Positions 1-6,931 of a stretch of DNA of 8,660 nt are shown here, piece by piece; within the stretch, counting starts at the first letter, position 1, and every line of letters starts with the position of its first letter. A model generated the notes under the pieces. The model saw only the letters and a list, made by a program, of their open reading frames with translations. It did no database searches and was not told where the DNA came from. Both the position numbers and the translations under genes were made by a program. Origin of the DNA: Acidimicrobiia bacterium (GTDB taxonomy: Bacteria; Actinomycetota; Acidimicrobiia; Spongiisociales; JAHEDJ01); assembly GCA_030598025.1 (NCBI GenBank), contig JAUVQS010000057.1, positions 1 through 8,660 on the forward strand, given 5' to 3'.

Positions 1-1
1 A

Positions 2-550
2 GGCGGTCTCATTGCCGGGGTGGGTGGATTGATCTTCGTGGCAATCGCTGTGATGTTCTACTACCGCGTGCTCGGCATCGTTACGGTGCTCGGCATCACC
101 GTGTTCGGTGGTCTCTTGATCGCCACGATTGGAACCCTCGGCAGATTGCAGGGCCTCACCCTGACGCTGTCTGGAGTGACGGGCATCATCGTCTCGATCG
201 GCATCACCGCCGACTCATACATCGTCTATTTCGAGCGAATCAAAGAAGAGGTCCGTGAAGGCCGGCCTCTGCTGCTGGCAGTCGATGAGGGATTCTCACG
301 GGCCTTCCGAACAATCCTGACCGCCGACACCGTCTCGATAATGGGTGCGTTCCTGCTTTACGCTCTGGCAATCGGTCCGGTCAAGGGGTTTGCTCTGTCG
401 CTGGGTATCGCCACGCTCATCGACATCATCGTTGCCTATTTCTTCACCAGGAACGCGGTCGGATTGCTCGCTCGAACGAGCTTTGGTGAAGGTGGTTGGT
501 TCTCGATCCGGGGCGCCTCCGGAGTTGCACTCGAGGGAGGCAAACCATGA
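2..550 (+). CDS. secD: Protein translocase subunit SecD, C-terminal part (5' truncated by window edge)
   Basis: SecD forms, with SecF, an accessory membrane complex of the Sec translocon that uses the proton-motive force to help pull exported proteins across the cytoplasmic membrane. Only the last 182 residues are visible, read in frame from base 2. They cover the membrane half of the protein: several hydrophobic segments, beginning with GGLIAGVGGLIFVAIAV and the YYR motif. The family hallmark GITADSYIVYFERIKEE follows, with its conserved Asp at visible residue 71. TILTADTVS and GPVKGFALSLGIATLIDI lie after it and match the end of SecD. Ser replaces the Asn found after the Asp in the Escherichia coli DANVLI motif; TADS is a form I associate with actinobacterial SecD. 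A GTG at base 20 could be mistaken for a start, but homology continues upstream of it. The stop overlaps the secF start by 4 bp. The large periplasmic domain lies outside the window. Confidence 0.96.
   Translation, partial: GGLIAGVGGLIFVAIAVMFYYRVLGIVTVLGITVFGGLLIATIGTLGRLQGLTLTLSGVTGIIVSIGITADSYIVYFERIKEEVREGRPLLLAVDEGFSRAFRTILTADTVSIMGAFLLYALAIGPVKGFALSLGIATLIDIIVAYFFTRNAVGLLARTSFGEGGWFSIRGASGVALEGGKP
535..540 (+). promoter_or_regulatory. Ribosome binding site of secF
   Basis: GGGAGG ends 6 bases before the ATG at 547. It is a strong Shine-Dalgarno match inside the last codons of secD. It decides the secF start in favour of 547 over in-frame candidates further upstream, such as the one at 496. 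Confidence 0.8.
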
Positions 551-1620
551 GTGTGTTATCCCGGTTGTACCGTGCCGAGACCGAGTACGATTTCGTTGGC
601 GGTCGCAAACGCTGGTTCGCCATATCGATGGCTTTGATTGCGATATCTCTGCTGGGCTTCCTGGTCCGCGGGCTCAACCTGAATGTGGATTTCGAGGGCG
701 GCGTCACAGTTCAGGTCAACAACGAGACGAACATTTCTGTTGCCGATATGCGTGAGACGCTGACCGGCATTGGTCTGGCCGATGCTCGGATCGAGTTTCT
801 CGATTCGCTCGATGGCTCCAGCGCCTTCCGGGTGAGAACCCAGGCACTCGAACCGTCGCTCGAAAGCGAGTTCGTCCGCACCGTGGCCGACGCAGCGGGC
901 GTAAGCATCGACGATACCGACCTCGAGGCGGTCGGGCCGACGTTCGGTGCAGAGATCACCAGACGGGCCGTTCAAGCTCTTGTCGTATTCCTCATCGTGG
1001 TAGCCCTCTTCATCTCGTGGAGATTCGAATGGAAGATGGCCATGGCAGGCCTCACTGCCCTCTTCCACGACTTGACGATCACCTTTGGCGTGTATGCCGT
1101 GGTCGGATTCGAGGTGACTCCCGCCACGGTTGTCGCAGTGCTGACGATCCTCGGCTATTCGCTCTACGACACTGTTGTGGTGTTTGACAAGGTGAACGAG
1201 AACGTCGAGACCTGGAGTGACAAGCACACCTATACCGAAGTCGTCAATAAGGCGATGAATGAGGTGTTGATGCGGTCGATCAACACTTCTCTCACGAGCC
1301 TCCTACCGGTTGGTTCGCTGCTGTTCGTTGGTTCCTTTCTCCTTGGTGCCAGCACCCTTCGTGAGTTCGCCCTGGCGCTGTTCGTCGGGATCGCGGCGGG
1401 AACCTACTCGTCGATCTTCGTCGCTTCTCCGCTTCTCGCCGTGTGGAAAGAGACAGAGGACTACTGGCAGCACCATCGGCGCCGCCTCGAAGGTCGCCGG
1501 GACGCCAAGATCGCCAAGACATCGGCCGCGACTCGCGGATCGGCGCCGCAAACGTCCAGGCCGCCCGCTTCAGGCGGGGCTACCCCCAGGCCACCAAAGA
1601 AGAAGCGCAAGAAGCGGTAG
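547..1620 (+). CDS. secF: Protein translocase subunit SecF
   Basis: SecF is the partner of SecD in the proton-driven accessory complex of the Sec translocon. The 357-residue product starts at the ATG that overlaps the secD stop (ATGA), with a good Shine-Dalgarno sequence 6 bases upstream. One membrane segment lies at about residues 23-41, followed by the conserved DFEGG (48-52) that opens the extracytoplasmic P1-like domain. Five further segments occupy about 143-299. They contain RFEWKMAMAGLTALFHD (159-175), the family motif GYSLYDTVVVFDKVNENV (203-220, with Asp208 and Asp214) and RSINTSLTSLLPV (243-255). The tail after about residue 305 is cytoplasmic, rich in Pro, Ser and Arg, and ends in KKKRKKR; such basic tails vary among SecF proteins and have no assigned role here. 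The overlap with secD implies translational coupling and near-equal synthesis of both subunits. Confidence 0.97.
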   Translation: MSVLSRLYRAETEYDFVGGRKRWFAISMALIAISLLGFLVRGLNLNVDFEGGVTVQVNNETNISVADMRETLTGIGLADARIEFLDSLDGSSAFRVRTQALEPSLESEFVRTVADAAGVSIDDTDLEAVGPTFGAEITRRAVQALVVFLIVVALFISWRFEWKMAMAGLTALFHDLTITFGVYAVVGFEVTPATVVAVLTILGYSLYDTVVVFDKVNENVETWSDKHTYTEVVNKAMNEVLMRSINTSLTSLLPVGSLLFVGSFLLGASTLREFALALFVGIAAGTYSSIFVASPLLAVWKETEDYWQHHRRRLEGRRDAKIAKTSAATRGSAPQTSRPPASGGATPRPPKKKRKKR

Positions 1621-1659
1621 ACCCGGTACCCAGTACCGGGTACCAGGTACCTGGTACCC
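1621..1659. other. Two overlapping inverted repeats in the secF–apt gap
   Basis: Two structures can be drawn. The first is a hairpin with 8-bp arms ACCCGGTA (1621-1628) and TACCGGGT (1634-1641) around a 5-base loop. The second is a perfect 22-bp palindrome spanning 1638-1659, centred between 1648 and 1649. They share bases 1638-1641, so in RNA they could not both form completely. No T-run follows, so this is not a standard intrinsic terminator. The palindrome ends 7 bases before the apt start and could affect ribosome access or serve as a protein-binding site or RNA-processing point. These roles are inference; the symmetry itself is seen directly. Confidence 0.6.
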
Positions 1660-1660
1660 T
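1626..1660 (+). repeat. Heptanucleotide tandem repeat, five GTACCNN units
   Basis: GTACC recurs at 1626, 1633, 1640, 1647 and 1654, exactly every 7 bases, giving units GTACCCA, GTACCGG, GTACCAG, GTACCTG and GTACCCT. The array starts 5 bases after the secF stop and ends 6 bases before the GTG of apt, so it fills nearly the whole intergenic space. Heptanucleotide short tandem repeats are a known class of intergenic repeat in cyanobacteria; whether this is the same kind of element is not known. Because GTAC is self-complementary, the array is also rich in inverted repeats. Confidence 0.85.
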
Positions 1661-1666
1661 CCGCCC

Positions 1667-2194
1667 GTGATAGAAAGCAAGCTGCGCTCACTCATTCGCG
1701 ACGTTCCCGATTTTCCCGAACCGGGCGTTCTCTTCAAGGACATCACTCCGGTTCTCGGGGACGCCCAGGTGCTGACCGAGATCATTGAGGCCATTGCCGA
1801 CCCTTATCGGGACCAGGGCATTACCAAGGTGGCGGGAATTGAGTCGCGAGGCTTCATACTCGCCACTCCCGTTGCCATGGCTCTCGGTGCCGGCTTTGTG
1901 CCTCTCCGCAAACCGGGGAAGCTTCCGTACGAAGTGGTGCGGGAGGAATACTCACTCGAGTATGGGGCCGACGCCCTCGAGATGCACGTCGACGCCGTGG
2001 ACCCCGATGATCGAGTCCTTCTGGTCGACGACGTTATTGCGACGGGCGGGACGGCGGCCGCGGCCGCCAAGCTTCTCCACCGACCGGGCGCCGACATCGC
2101 CGGCATGATTGTGATGGTGGAACTGGCGTTTCTCAACGGTCGGGCCGCGTTGAACGGGCTTCCCCTGACCGCTCTCGTAACGTATGGGGACTGA
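1667..2194 (+). CDS. apt: Adenine phosphoribosyltransferase
   Basis: Apt converts adenine and PRPP to AMP and pyrophosphate in cytoplasmic purine salvage. The 175-residue product is of normal family length. The N-terminus has IRDVPDFPEPGVLFKDITPV, the typical Apt opening. ITKVAGIESRGFILATPVA and FVPLRKPGKLPYEVVREEY follow, then SLEYGADALEMHVDAV. The PRPP-binding loop VLLVDDVIATGGT lies at residues 117-129 with the adjacent acidic pair Asp121-Asp122. The GTG at 1667 is chosen because homology begins right after it; the reading frame stays open further upstream, but that part would translate the tandem repeat and the secF tail. No Shine-Dalgarno sequence precedes the GTG, which follows the repeat array directly. 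The 3' end overlaps rel by 11 bp. The secF–apt–rel order matches other Actinobacteria. Confidence 0.96.
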   Translation: MIESKLRSLIRDVPDFPEPGVLFKDITPVLGDAQVLTEIIEAIADPYRDQGITKVAGIESRGFILATPVAMALGAGFVPLRKPGKLPYEVVREEYSLEYGADALEMHVDAVDPDDRVLLVDDVIATGGTAAAAAKLLHRPGADIAGMIVMVELAFLNGRAALNGLPLTALVTYGD

Positions 2195-4379
2195 GGGCCA
2201 GCCTCGCACCGACGAAGCTCTCGTCGTTGAAGTTGATCCGATCATCCGCGTCTTCGCCAAGTCTCATCGCGGCGTGGACATTGACCCGATAACCCGTGCC
2301 TACGACGTTGCTCAACGCCAGCACATTGGGCAGTTTCGCAAGTCGGGCGAACCATATATAACCCACCCTCTGGCAGTGGCGTTGGTCCTCGCCGAGTACG
2401 GCCTCGATCGCGACACGATTGTGGCCGGCATTCTCCACGACACGGTCGAAGATACTGATCTCACTCTCGAAGAAGTAGAGAACGAGTTCGGTTCCGAGGT
2501 GGCTGCCCTCATCGATGGAGTCACAAAACTCGATCGGGTGCGATTCGATTCGAGGGAGGTTGCTCAGGCGGCCACAATTCGCAAGATGGTGGTGGCCATG
2601 GCTCAGGATGTCAGAGTTCTCCTGATCAAACTGGCAGATCGGCTTCACAACCTTCGCACGATCGATCCGCTGCCTCCCGAGAAGCAGCATCGCATCGCTA
2701 CCGAGTCTCTCGAGGTGTACGCCCCGCTTGCGCATCGCCTCGGAGTGCAGGAGATCAAGCATGAGATGGAGAATCGATGTTTCAAGATTCTCATGCCGGG
2801 CCGGTACGCCGAGATCGAGGAGCAGATCCAGCAGCGCGCTCCGCAACGGGGGGCTTCGATCGATGAGGCCGTCGGTGCGGTGAGGGAGATGCTGGCGGCG
2901 TCGGGGATTGTCGGCGAAGTTTCGGGACGTCCGAAGCACCATTACTCGATATACCGGAAGATGGTGACAACGGGTCAGCCATTCGAGGAGATTCACGATC
3001 TGATCGGCATCCGGATCATCACCGAAGATGTGCGGAATTGCTATGGCGCCCTTGGACTGATTCACACAATGTGGCCTCCCGTTCACGGACGGTTCAAGGA
3101 CTACATCGCAATGCCCAAGTTCAATCTTTATCAGAGTCTGCACACCACAGTGATTGGCCCGGGTGGGAAACCGCTCGAGGTACAGATTCGCTCGAGAGAT
3201 ATGCACGAACTGGCCGAGTTCGGCATCGCCGCGCACTGGCGTTACAAAGAAGGGGCCGGGTCGGAACTCCCGTGGATGGCAGACCTCAGACTCCTGCAAG
3301 ATGAGCATGACGACCCGGAGGAGTTCCTAGCCAATCTCAAGCTCGATCTATACCAGGACGAGGTATTCGTTCTCACGCCGAAAGGCGAGGTCAAAACACT
3401 TCCGCGCGGGGCAACGCCGATCGATTTCGCCTACTCGATTCATACGGAAGTTGGCCACCGCACAGTCGGGGCCAGAGTCAACGGGAGGCTTGTTCCCCTC
3501 AACACCCGCCTCGAGTCCGGTGACATCATTGAGGTGATGACCTCGAAGGCGCAGGATGCCGGCCCGAGTCGGGACTGGATGAACATCGTTCGGACCTCAC
3601 GTGCCAAGGCCAAGATCCGCCAATGGTTCTCGAAAGAGCGGCGGGAGACGGCACTGTCGGAAGGGCGGGACCGGGTCGCTTCTCTGATCAAGAAGGAGAA
3701 CCTGGGCATCAAGGCGGCCGATCGGGACCGTTCCCTCCGCCAGGTCGCCAACGACCTCGGCCACAGCGAACTCGAGAGCATGTATGTGGCAGTGGGGGAG
3801 GGAGGTACCAGCGCAACTTCGGTATTGACCCGGTTCCTTCGGTTGGTCCGGCCTGAAGAGACGATCGAGGACGATCTCTTGGCGCCGCCGAAGCCGCGCA
3901 GCGAGATCCGGACCGGCCCGGGAATCATCGTCGAAGGCTTGGATGACGTGTGGGTACGGATCGCTCGTTGCTGCGCCCCGGTTCCGGGAGACGACATCCT
4001 TGGGTTTGTAACGGTGGGCCGTGGTGTGTCCGTTCATCGCACGGACTGCACCAACGTTGAGGCGATGGGCGATCGCCTCGAGCGCATGATCGAGGTGGCC
4101 TGGGCTCCCGATCGAGTTGGCACCTTCGCCGTGTGGGTACAGGTCGAGGCGCTCGACCGATCCGGTTTGCTGAGAGACGTGACGACGGCCGTGTCTGACC
4201 TCGGCGGCAATATCACCGCTTCCTCATCCGGGACGGGTCGCGATCGCGTCGCAATCCTCAGATATGAGGTCGAACTGTCGGATCCAGCCCAGGTCGATCG
4301 ACTCGTGGGAGACCTACGTGCGGTGGATGGCGTCTACGACGCCTACCGTCTCGTCCCGAGAGGCTCCGGAGCGAACTAG
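2184..4379 (+). CDS. rel: Bifunctional (p)ppGpp synthetase/hydrolase Rel (RelA/SpoT family)
   Basis: Rel transfers pyrophosphate from ATP to GDP or GTP to make the stringent-response alarmone (p)ppGpp and also hydrolyses it. The 731 residues contain the full long-RSH layout. The HD hydrolase domain (about 35-190) has His61, the pair His85-Asp86 in ILHDTVEDT and Asp152 in KLADRLHNLRT. The synthetase domain (about 240-355) has GRPKHHYSIYRKM (248-260), RFKD (303-306), NLYQSLHTTV and LEVQIRSRDM. RFKD is the form seen in bifunctional enzymes, as opposed to EFDD in synthesis-only RelA, so both activities are expected. A TGS domain (392-455), a Cys/His region (ARCCAPVPGD with Cys596, Cys597, His618 and Cys622) and a C-terminal ACT domain (about 643-731) follow; these normally mediate ribosome and uncharged-tRNA sensing. 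The start at 2184 lies inside apt and has no clear Shine-Dalgarno sequence, suggesting coupling to apt. Actinobacterial annotations often name it relA. Confidence 0.97.
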   Translation: MGTEGQPRTDEALVVEVDPIIRVFAKSHRGVDIDPITRAYDVAQRQHIGQFRKSGEPYITHPLAVALVLAEYGLDRDTIVAGILHDTVEDTDLTLEEVENEFGSEVAALIDGVTKLDRVRFDSREVAQAATIRKMVVAMAQDVRVLLIKLADRLHNLRTIDPLPPEKQHRIATESLEVYAPLAHRLGVQEIKHEMENRCFKILMPGRYAEIEEQIQQRAPQRGASIDEAVGAVREMLAASGIVGEVSGRPKHHYSIYRKMVTTGQPFEEIHDLIGIRIITEDVRNCYGALGLIHTMWPPVHGRFKDYIAMPKFNLYQSLHTTVIGPGGKPLEVQIRSRDMHELAEFGIAAHWRYKEGAGSELPWMADLRLLQDEHDDPEEFLANLKLDLYQDEVFVLTPKGEVKTLPRGATPIDFAYSIHTEVGHRTVGARVNGRLVPLNTRLESGDIIEVMTSKAQDAGPSRDWMNIVRTSRAKAKIRQWFSKERRETALSEGRDRVASLIKKENLGIKAADRDRSLRQVANDLGHSELESMYVAVGEGGTSATSVLTRFLRLVRPEETIEDDLLAPPKPRSEIRTGPGIIVEGLDDVWVRIARCCAPVPGDDILGFVTVGRGVSVHRTDCTNVEAMGDRLERMIEVAWAPDRVGTFAVWVQVEALDRSGLLRDVTTAVSDLGGNITASSSGTGRDRVAILRYEVELSDPAQVDRLVGDLRAVDGVYDAYRLVPRGSGAN

Positions 4380-4451
4380 TCACCTCTGGGTCGGTATGGA
4401 TGACCCTACGGAACCCTCAAGACTCACAGGTTCCATCCCGATAAACAGGGC
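4380..4451. other. Short intergenic gap between rel and the prepilin cassette, with weak inverted repeats
   Basis: The 72 bases hold two small inverted repeats. One has GGGTC (4388-4392) pairing with GACCC (4402-4406); the other has GGAACC (4410-4415) pairing with GGTTCC (4429-4434) across a 13-base loop. Neither is followed by a T-run, so a terminator for rel cannot be claimed. The gap is the only interval between rel and the downstream cassette that is long enough to hold a promoter. Confidence 0.4.
4440..4445 (+). promoter_or_regulatory. Possible -10 element of a leaderless promoter for the prepilin cassette
   Basis: GATAAA ends 6 bases before the ATG at 4452. If transcription began at that ATG, this hexamer would occupy -12 to -7, the normal place of a -10 element. 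The match to TANNNT is imperfect and no convincing -35 box is seen. The absence of a usable Shine-Dalgarno sequence before this gene makes a leaderless message conceivable. This is tentative. Confidence 0.22.
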
Positions 4452-6293
4452 ATGGAAGCTTTCCGCCATCTGTGGCGTCGCGACGGCGAGGCCGGTTTCA
4501 CGATTGTGGAGTCGGTTGTCGCTCTGACGATCATTTTCGGAACGATTCTCGTTCTAATGCAGGCCCTGGACGGGTCAATCCGCGTAGTGAATGAGAGCCG
4601 TCACCAGACTGCTGCGGTCGCGCTTGCATCCGAGTTGCTCGAACGGTCGCGATCACTGGAGTGGAACAACGTCGGATTGACCGCCGCCAGCAACGACACC
4701 GATTGCGAGGTTCCTCCGCCGGCCGACGGGACGGCCGGCGTGGCCTGCGTCGATTGGGCCGCCGAGTTCGGGGTCGTGTCCGACGGTGCCGGAGGCTACC
4801 TTTTCGAAGGGGAGCGAATCGTGTTTACCAACGGGCCGACGTTCGACCCGTTCCTCCGATTTCACGATGAAGTCGTGCGGGACAACGTCAGGTTCGACCG
4901 GTTTCTGTTTGTCACCCAACAGACGGATGCCGCAGGTGACGAGCAGTACAGAAAGATCACTGCCGTCGTTCAATGGAATCCACCCAACGGCTACCCGCGT
5001 GAAACGCGCCAGGTGACCTACGCTTCGGCGTTCGAAGCTCCACCCAGTCCGATACTGGATGCCAATATCGACTTCACCGGCGGAGATGTGGCCATCGAAG
5101 GATTGGTGGCAGGGACTTCCGGATGGTGGGATGTGGCCCAGCAGCGGCCGCTTCTAATCGGAGGCTCGTTCATGGAGGGCCCCTCGGGGCACCTGCGGGC
5201 GACTTCTGATTACGTATCTGCTGCACACATCGACGTCAGCTCTCCCGCCAGCGAGTGGGTGTGGGACGATCCACTGACCGGATTCCGCAGCCGGGTGGCG
5301 GCCGACACGTTCGTGTTGGCTTCGGATGATGACTTCGGCACGACTGCTCCGCCGGTCGCCCCTGATGTCTTCGCCCAGGCTCTTGCCACCTGGCAGGCGC
5401 CGGGAGTAACGCCTTTCCCGCCGAACTACGTCCTGATAGGGCGTGAGTGGTCCGAAGGCGGTACGCCGGACTACACCGAAGTGTCCACTGCCATTGCCCG
5501 GACACAGGATCCTGCCGACGAGTTGCCGTATGCCGAACTGATTGTCGAAGGCCCAGGACGGTTCGGGATCGCAACGGTCGAATACGACGCGGCCATGTCG
5601 GGCTTCTACGGTGAGGCGATCGGGTCCTACGCGTTCCTTCCCTACTACCACGGAGCCGCAACGAACGGTAACTCCCTGGTCTACGGCGGCGCCATCGACC
5701 GATTCTCCACAACCGACGCCTCCCGAAAGATCAGTGGACAGCTAGACGTCGCCAGCGAGAAGGTCAACCTGCTGGTCGACGAGGTCTACTACAACGTCGA
5801 CAACAAGTTCCTTGGATGGCTACAGATCACCGTGCCATCCCTGTCTGCCTCATTCGCGGCCGGTGAAGCAGCGCTTGCGCCGACTGTCACCTCTGGCGAC
5901 ATAAGGATCGAGGTCTGGGATCCGTCGGGCGGTGGGAAATACGATGATCTTCTCGCGGCTACCGATCTTGATACGATCGGCGGGTCACTCATCGTCGTCG
6001 ATCCCGCCACACCGTTCTTGATGACTACCTCGATAACGCCTGCCGGGCATCCGGACCTCTACTACGAGGTATTGATTGAGGAATTGATCATCAACGGGCC
6101 GGTGTCGGCGCGAACCACCTACGCCGCCGGGGCGACGGCGACCGTGCAAGTCGAGTATCCGCCCGTCGTCAGCGGAACGATCCACTACTACGTCGAAGAC
6201 ACAGTGATGGGAAGAGTCCTGTTCGACTACGAGATGACCTTCCATCTTCCCGGTGCAACCGGTTCCGCCGCCTACATAAATCCGGACCTGTAG
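4452..6293 (+). CDS. PilV-like minor prepilin with very long C-terminal extension
   Basis: This is a type IV prepilin-like protein of 613 residues. A basic 15-residue leader ends in Gly15. The cleavage and methylation motif GFTIVESVVALTII follows, with Phe at mature position 1 and Glu at position 5, then a hydrophobic helix to about residue 37. The next part, HQTAAVALASELLERSRSLEW, resembles the N-terminal alpha-helix of PilV or GspI proteins. KITAVVQWNPPNG followed by RQVTYAS (about 169-192) resembles the last strands of such a minor-pilin domain, so that fold may end near 195. About 415 residues remain. They are rich in aromatic, Asp, Gly and Thr residues, lack cysteine and look beta-rich; I recognise no family. 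The only cysteines are Cys85 and Cys99. The ATG at 4452 is the only ATG, GTG or TTG start downstream of the in-frame stop at 4401 that includes the leader. A surface-exposed passenger, perhaps adhesive, is inference. The next gene begins 2 bases after the stop. Confidence 0.85.
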   Translation: MEAFRHLWRRDGEAGFTIVESVVALTIIFGTILVLMQALDGSIRVVNESRHQTAAVALASELLERSRSLEWNNVGLTAASNDTDCEVPPPADGTAGVACVDWAAEFGVVSDGAGGYLFEGERIVFTNGPTFDPFLRFHDEVVRDNVRFDRFLFVTQQTDAAGDEQYRKITAVVQWNPPNGYPRETRQVTYASAFEAPPSPILDANIDFTGGDVAIEGLVAGTSGWWDVAQQRPLLIGGSFMEGPSGHLRATSDYVSAAHIDVSSPASEWVWDDPLTGFRSRVAADTFVLASDDDFGTTAPPVAPDVFAQALATWQAPGVTPFPPNYVLIGREWSEGGTPDYTEVSTAIARTQDPADELPYAELIVEGPGRFGIATVEYDAAMSGFYGEAIGSYAFLPYYHGAATNGNSLVYGGAIDRFSTTDASRKISGQLDVASEKVNLLVDEVYYNVDNKFLGWLQITVPSLSASFAAGEAALAPTVTSGDIRIEVWDPSGGGKYDDLLAATDLDTIGGSLIVVDPATPFLMTTSITPAGHPDLYYEVLIEELIINGPVSARTTYAAGATATVQVEYPPVVSGTIHYYVEDTVMGRVLFDYEMTFHLPGATGSAAYINPDL

Positions 6294-6295
6294 TC

Positions 6296-6922
6296 ATGCG
6301 CAGCTTTCACACCAGACAAGAAGGCCTGACCCTCCCTGAACTGATGGTGGCGATATTTCTGCTCGTCATTGTTTCCGCCGTCTTCCTCCCGACCTTGGTG
6401 AGCGGGATGAGAGCTACAGAACAAATCACCAATGCGGCCCGCAGCAACGACAACGTGCGTCTGGTCATTCAACGGATCGATCGTGAGATGCGAGCAACCG
6501 AGCAGATCTGTACTCCGCTCCCCGGCGATCCACCGGGCGACACCCTTTCTTTCATTACTAGGGCCTATACCGCTTCAACGACCGCAACAGGAACGCGGCA
6601 CATCACCTACCAACTCAATGGGACAACTCTGGAGAAGTCGACCGACGGTGGAGCAACCTGGATGCCTGTAATCGAAGGTGTCTTCAACGGAACGATTGTT
6701 GATGATGAGTACAACCTCGCCCAGATACCGCCGCGGCCCGTCGGAACGCCGGGCGTTCCCCTGTTCACGAACGAACAGGCCAACGGTGAGCCGTCATTCG
6801 GCAAAGTGATAACCGTCCGTGTCTGGGCTGATGAATCTCCCAACGACAGCATCGGAGCGAAATTACTGACCACTGAACTGTCCGGTCGAAACATTTGGGT
6901 TCCCAATGGTCCGGGTTGTTAG
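6296..6922 (+). CDS. PilW/GspJ-like minor prepilin
   Basis: The 208-residue product has a 10-residue leader ending in Gly10 and the prepilin motif GLTLPELMVAIFLLVIVSAV. Leu replaces the usual Phe at mature position 1, which prepilin peptidases often tolerate, and Glu is present at position 5. The hydrophobic helix runs to about residue 34. DNVRLVIQRIDREMRATEQIC (ending at Cys72) resembles the Arg-rich helix of PilW and GspJ, whose typical length is close to this protein. The remainder is a small beta-rich head with HITYQLNGTTLEKSTDGG and ITVRVWADE. The only cysteines are Cys72 and Cys208, and Cys208 is the last residue; a disulfide pinning the C-terminus is possible, as in the D-region of many pilins. 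No Shine-Dalgarno sequence precedes the ATG, which lies 2 bases after the upstream stop, so reinitiation is likely. Assignment as a minor pilin is firm; PilW rather than another class is less sure. Confidence 0.85.
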   Translation: MRSFHTRQEGLTLPELMVAIFLLVIVSAVFLPTLVSGMRATEQITNAARSNDNVRLVIQRIDREMRATEQICTPLPGDPPGDTLSFITRAYTASTTATGTRHITYQLNGTTLEKSTDGGATWMPVIEGVFNGTIVDDEYNLAQIPPRPVGTPGVPLFTNEQANGEPSFGKVITVRVWADESPNDSIGAKLLTTELSGRNIWVPNGPGC

Positions 6923-6927
6923 GGGGA
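6921..6927 (+). promoter_or_regulatory. Ribosome binding site of the PilX-like gene
   Basis: The purine run AGGGGGA begins in the stop codon of the PilW-like gene and ends 4 bases before the ATG at 6932. An ATG at 6927 is in another frame and does not lead into the protein, so 6932 is the start supported by this site and by the reading frame. Confidence 0.6.
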
Positions 6928-6931
6928 TGAA

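Noticed and set aside
496..546. Longer N-terminus for SecF starting at 496
   Set aside because: The extra 17 residues overlap secD in another frame, while the ATG at 547 has a good Shine-Dalgarno sequence and the common secD–secF overlap.
1626..1660. CRISPR array or phage attachment site at the GTACC repeats
   Set aside because: Units are only 7 bases with no spacers, and there is no integrase gene or tRNA nearby.
1310..1666. Upstream in-frame extension of apt starting inside secF
   Set aside because: It overlaps conserved secF coding sequence and would translate the tandem repeat; Apt homology and normal family length begin at 1667.
2133..3308. Long open frame on the minus strand, 391 codons, opposite apt and rel
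   Set aside because: It lies antisense to clearly conserved apt and rel coding sequence, its protein resembles no family and is rich in His and Arg, and long antisense frames are common in GC-rich genes.
4388..4434. Intrinsic terminator after rel
   Set aside because: The stems are only 5-6 bp, one loop is 13 bases, and no T-run follows either of them.
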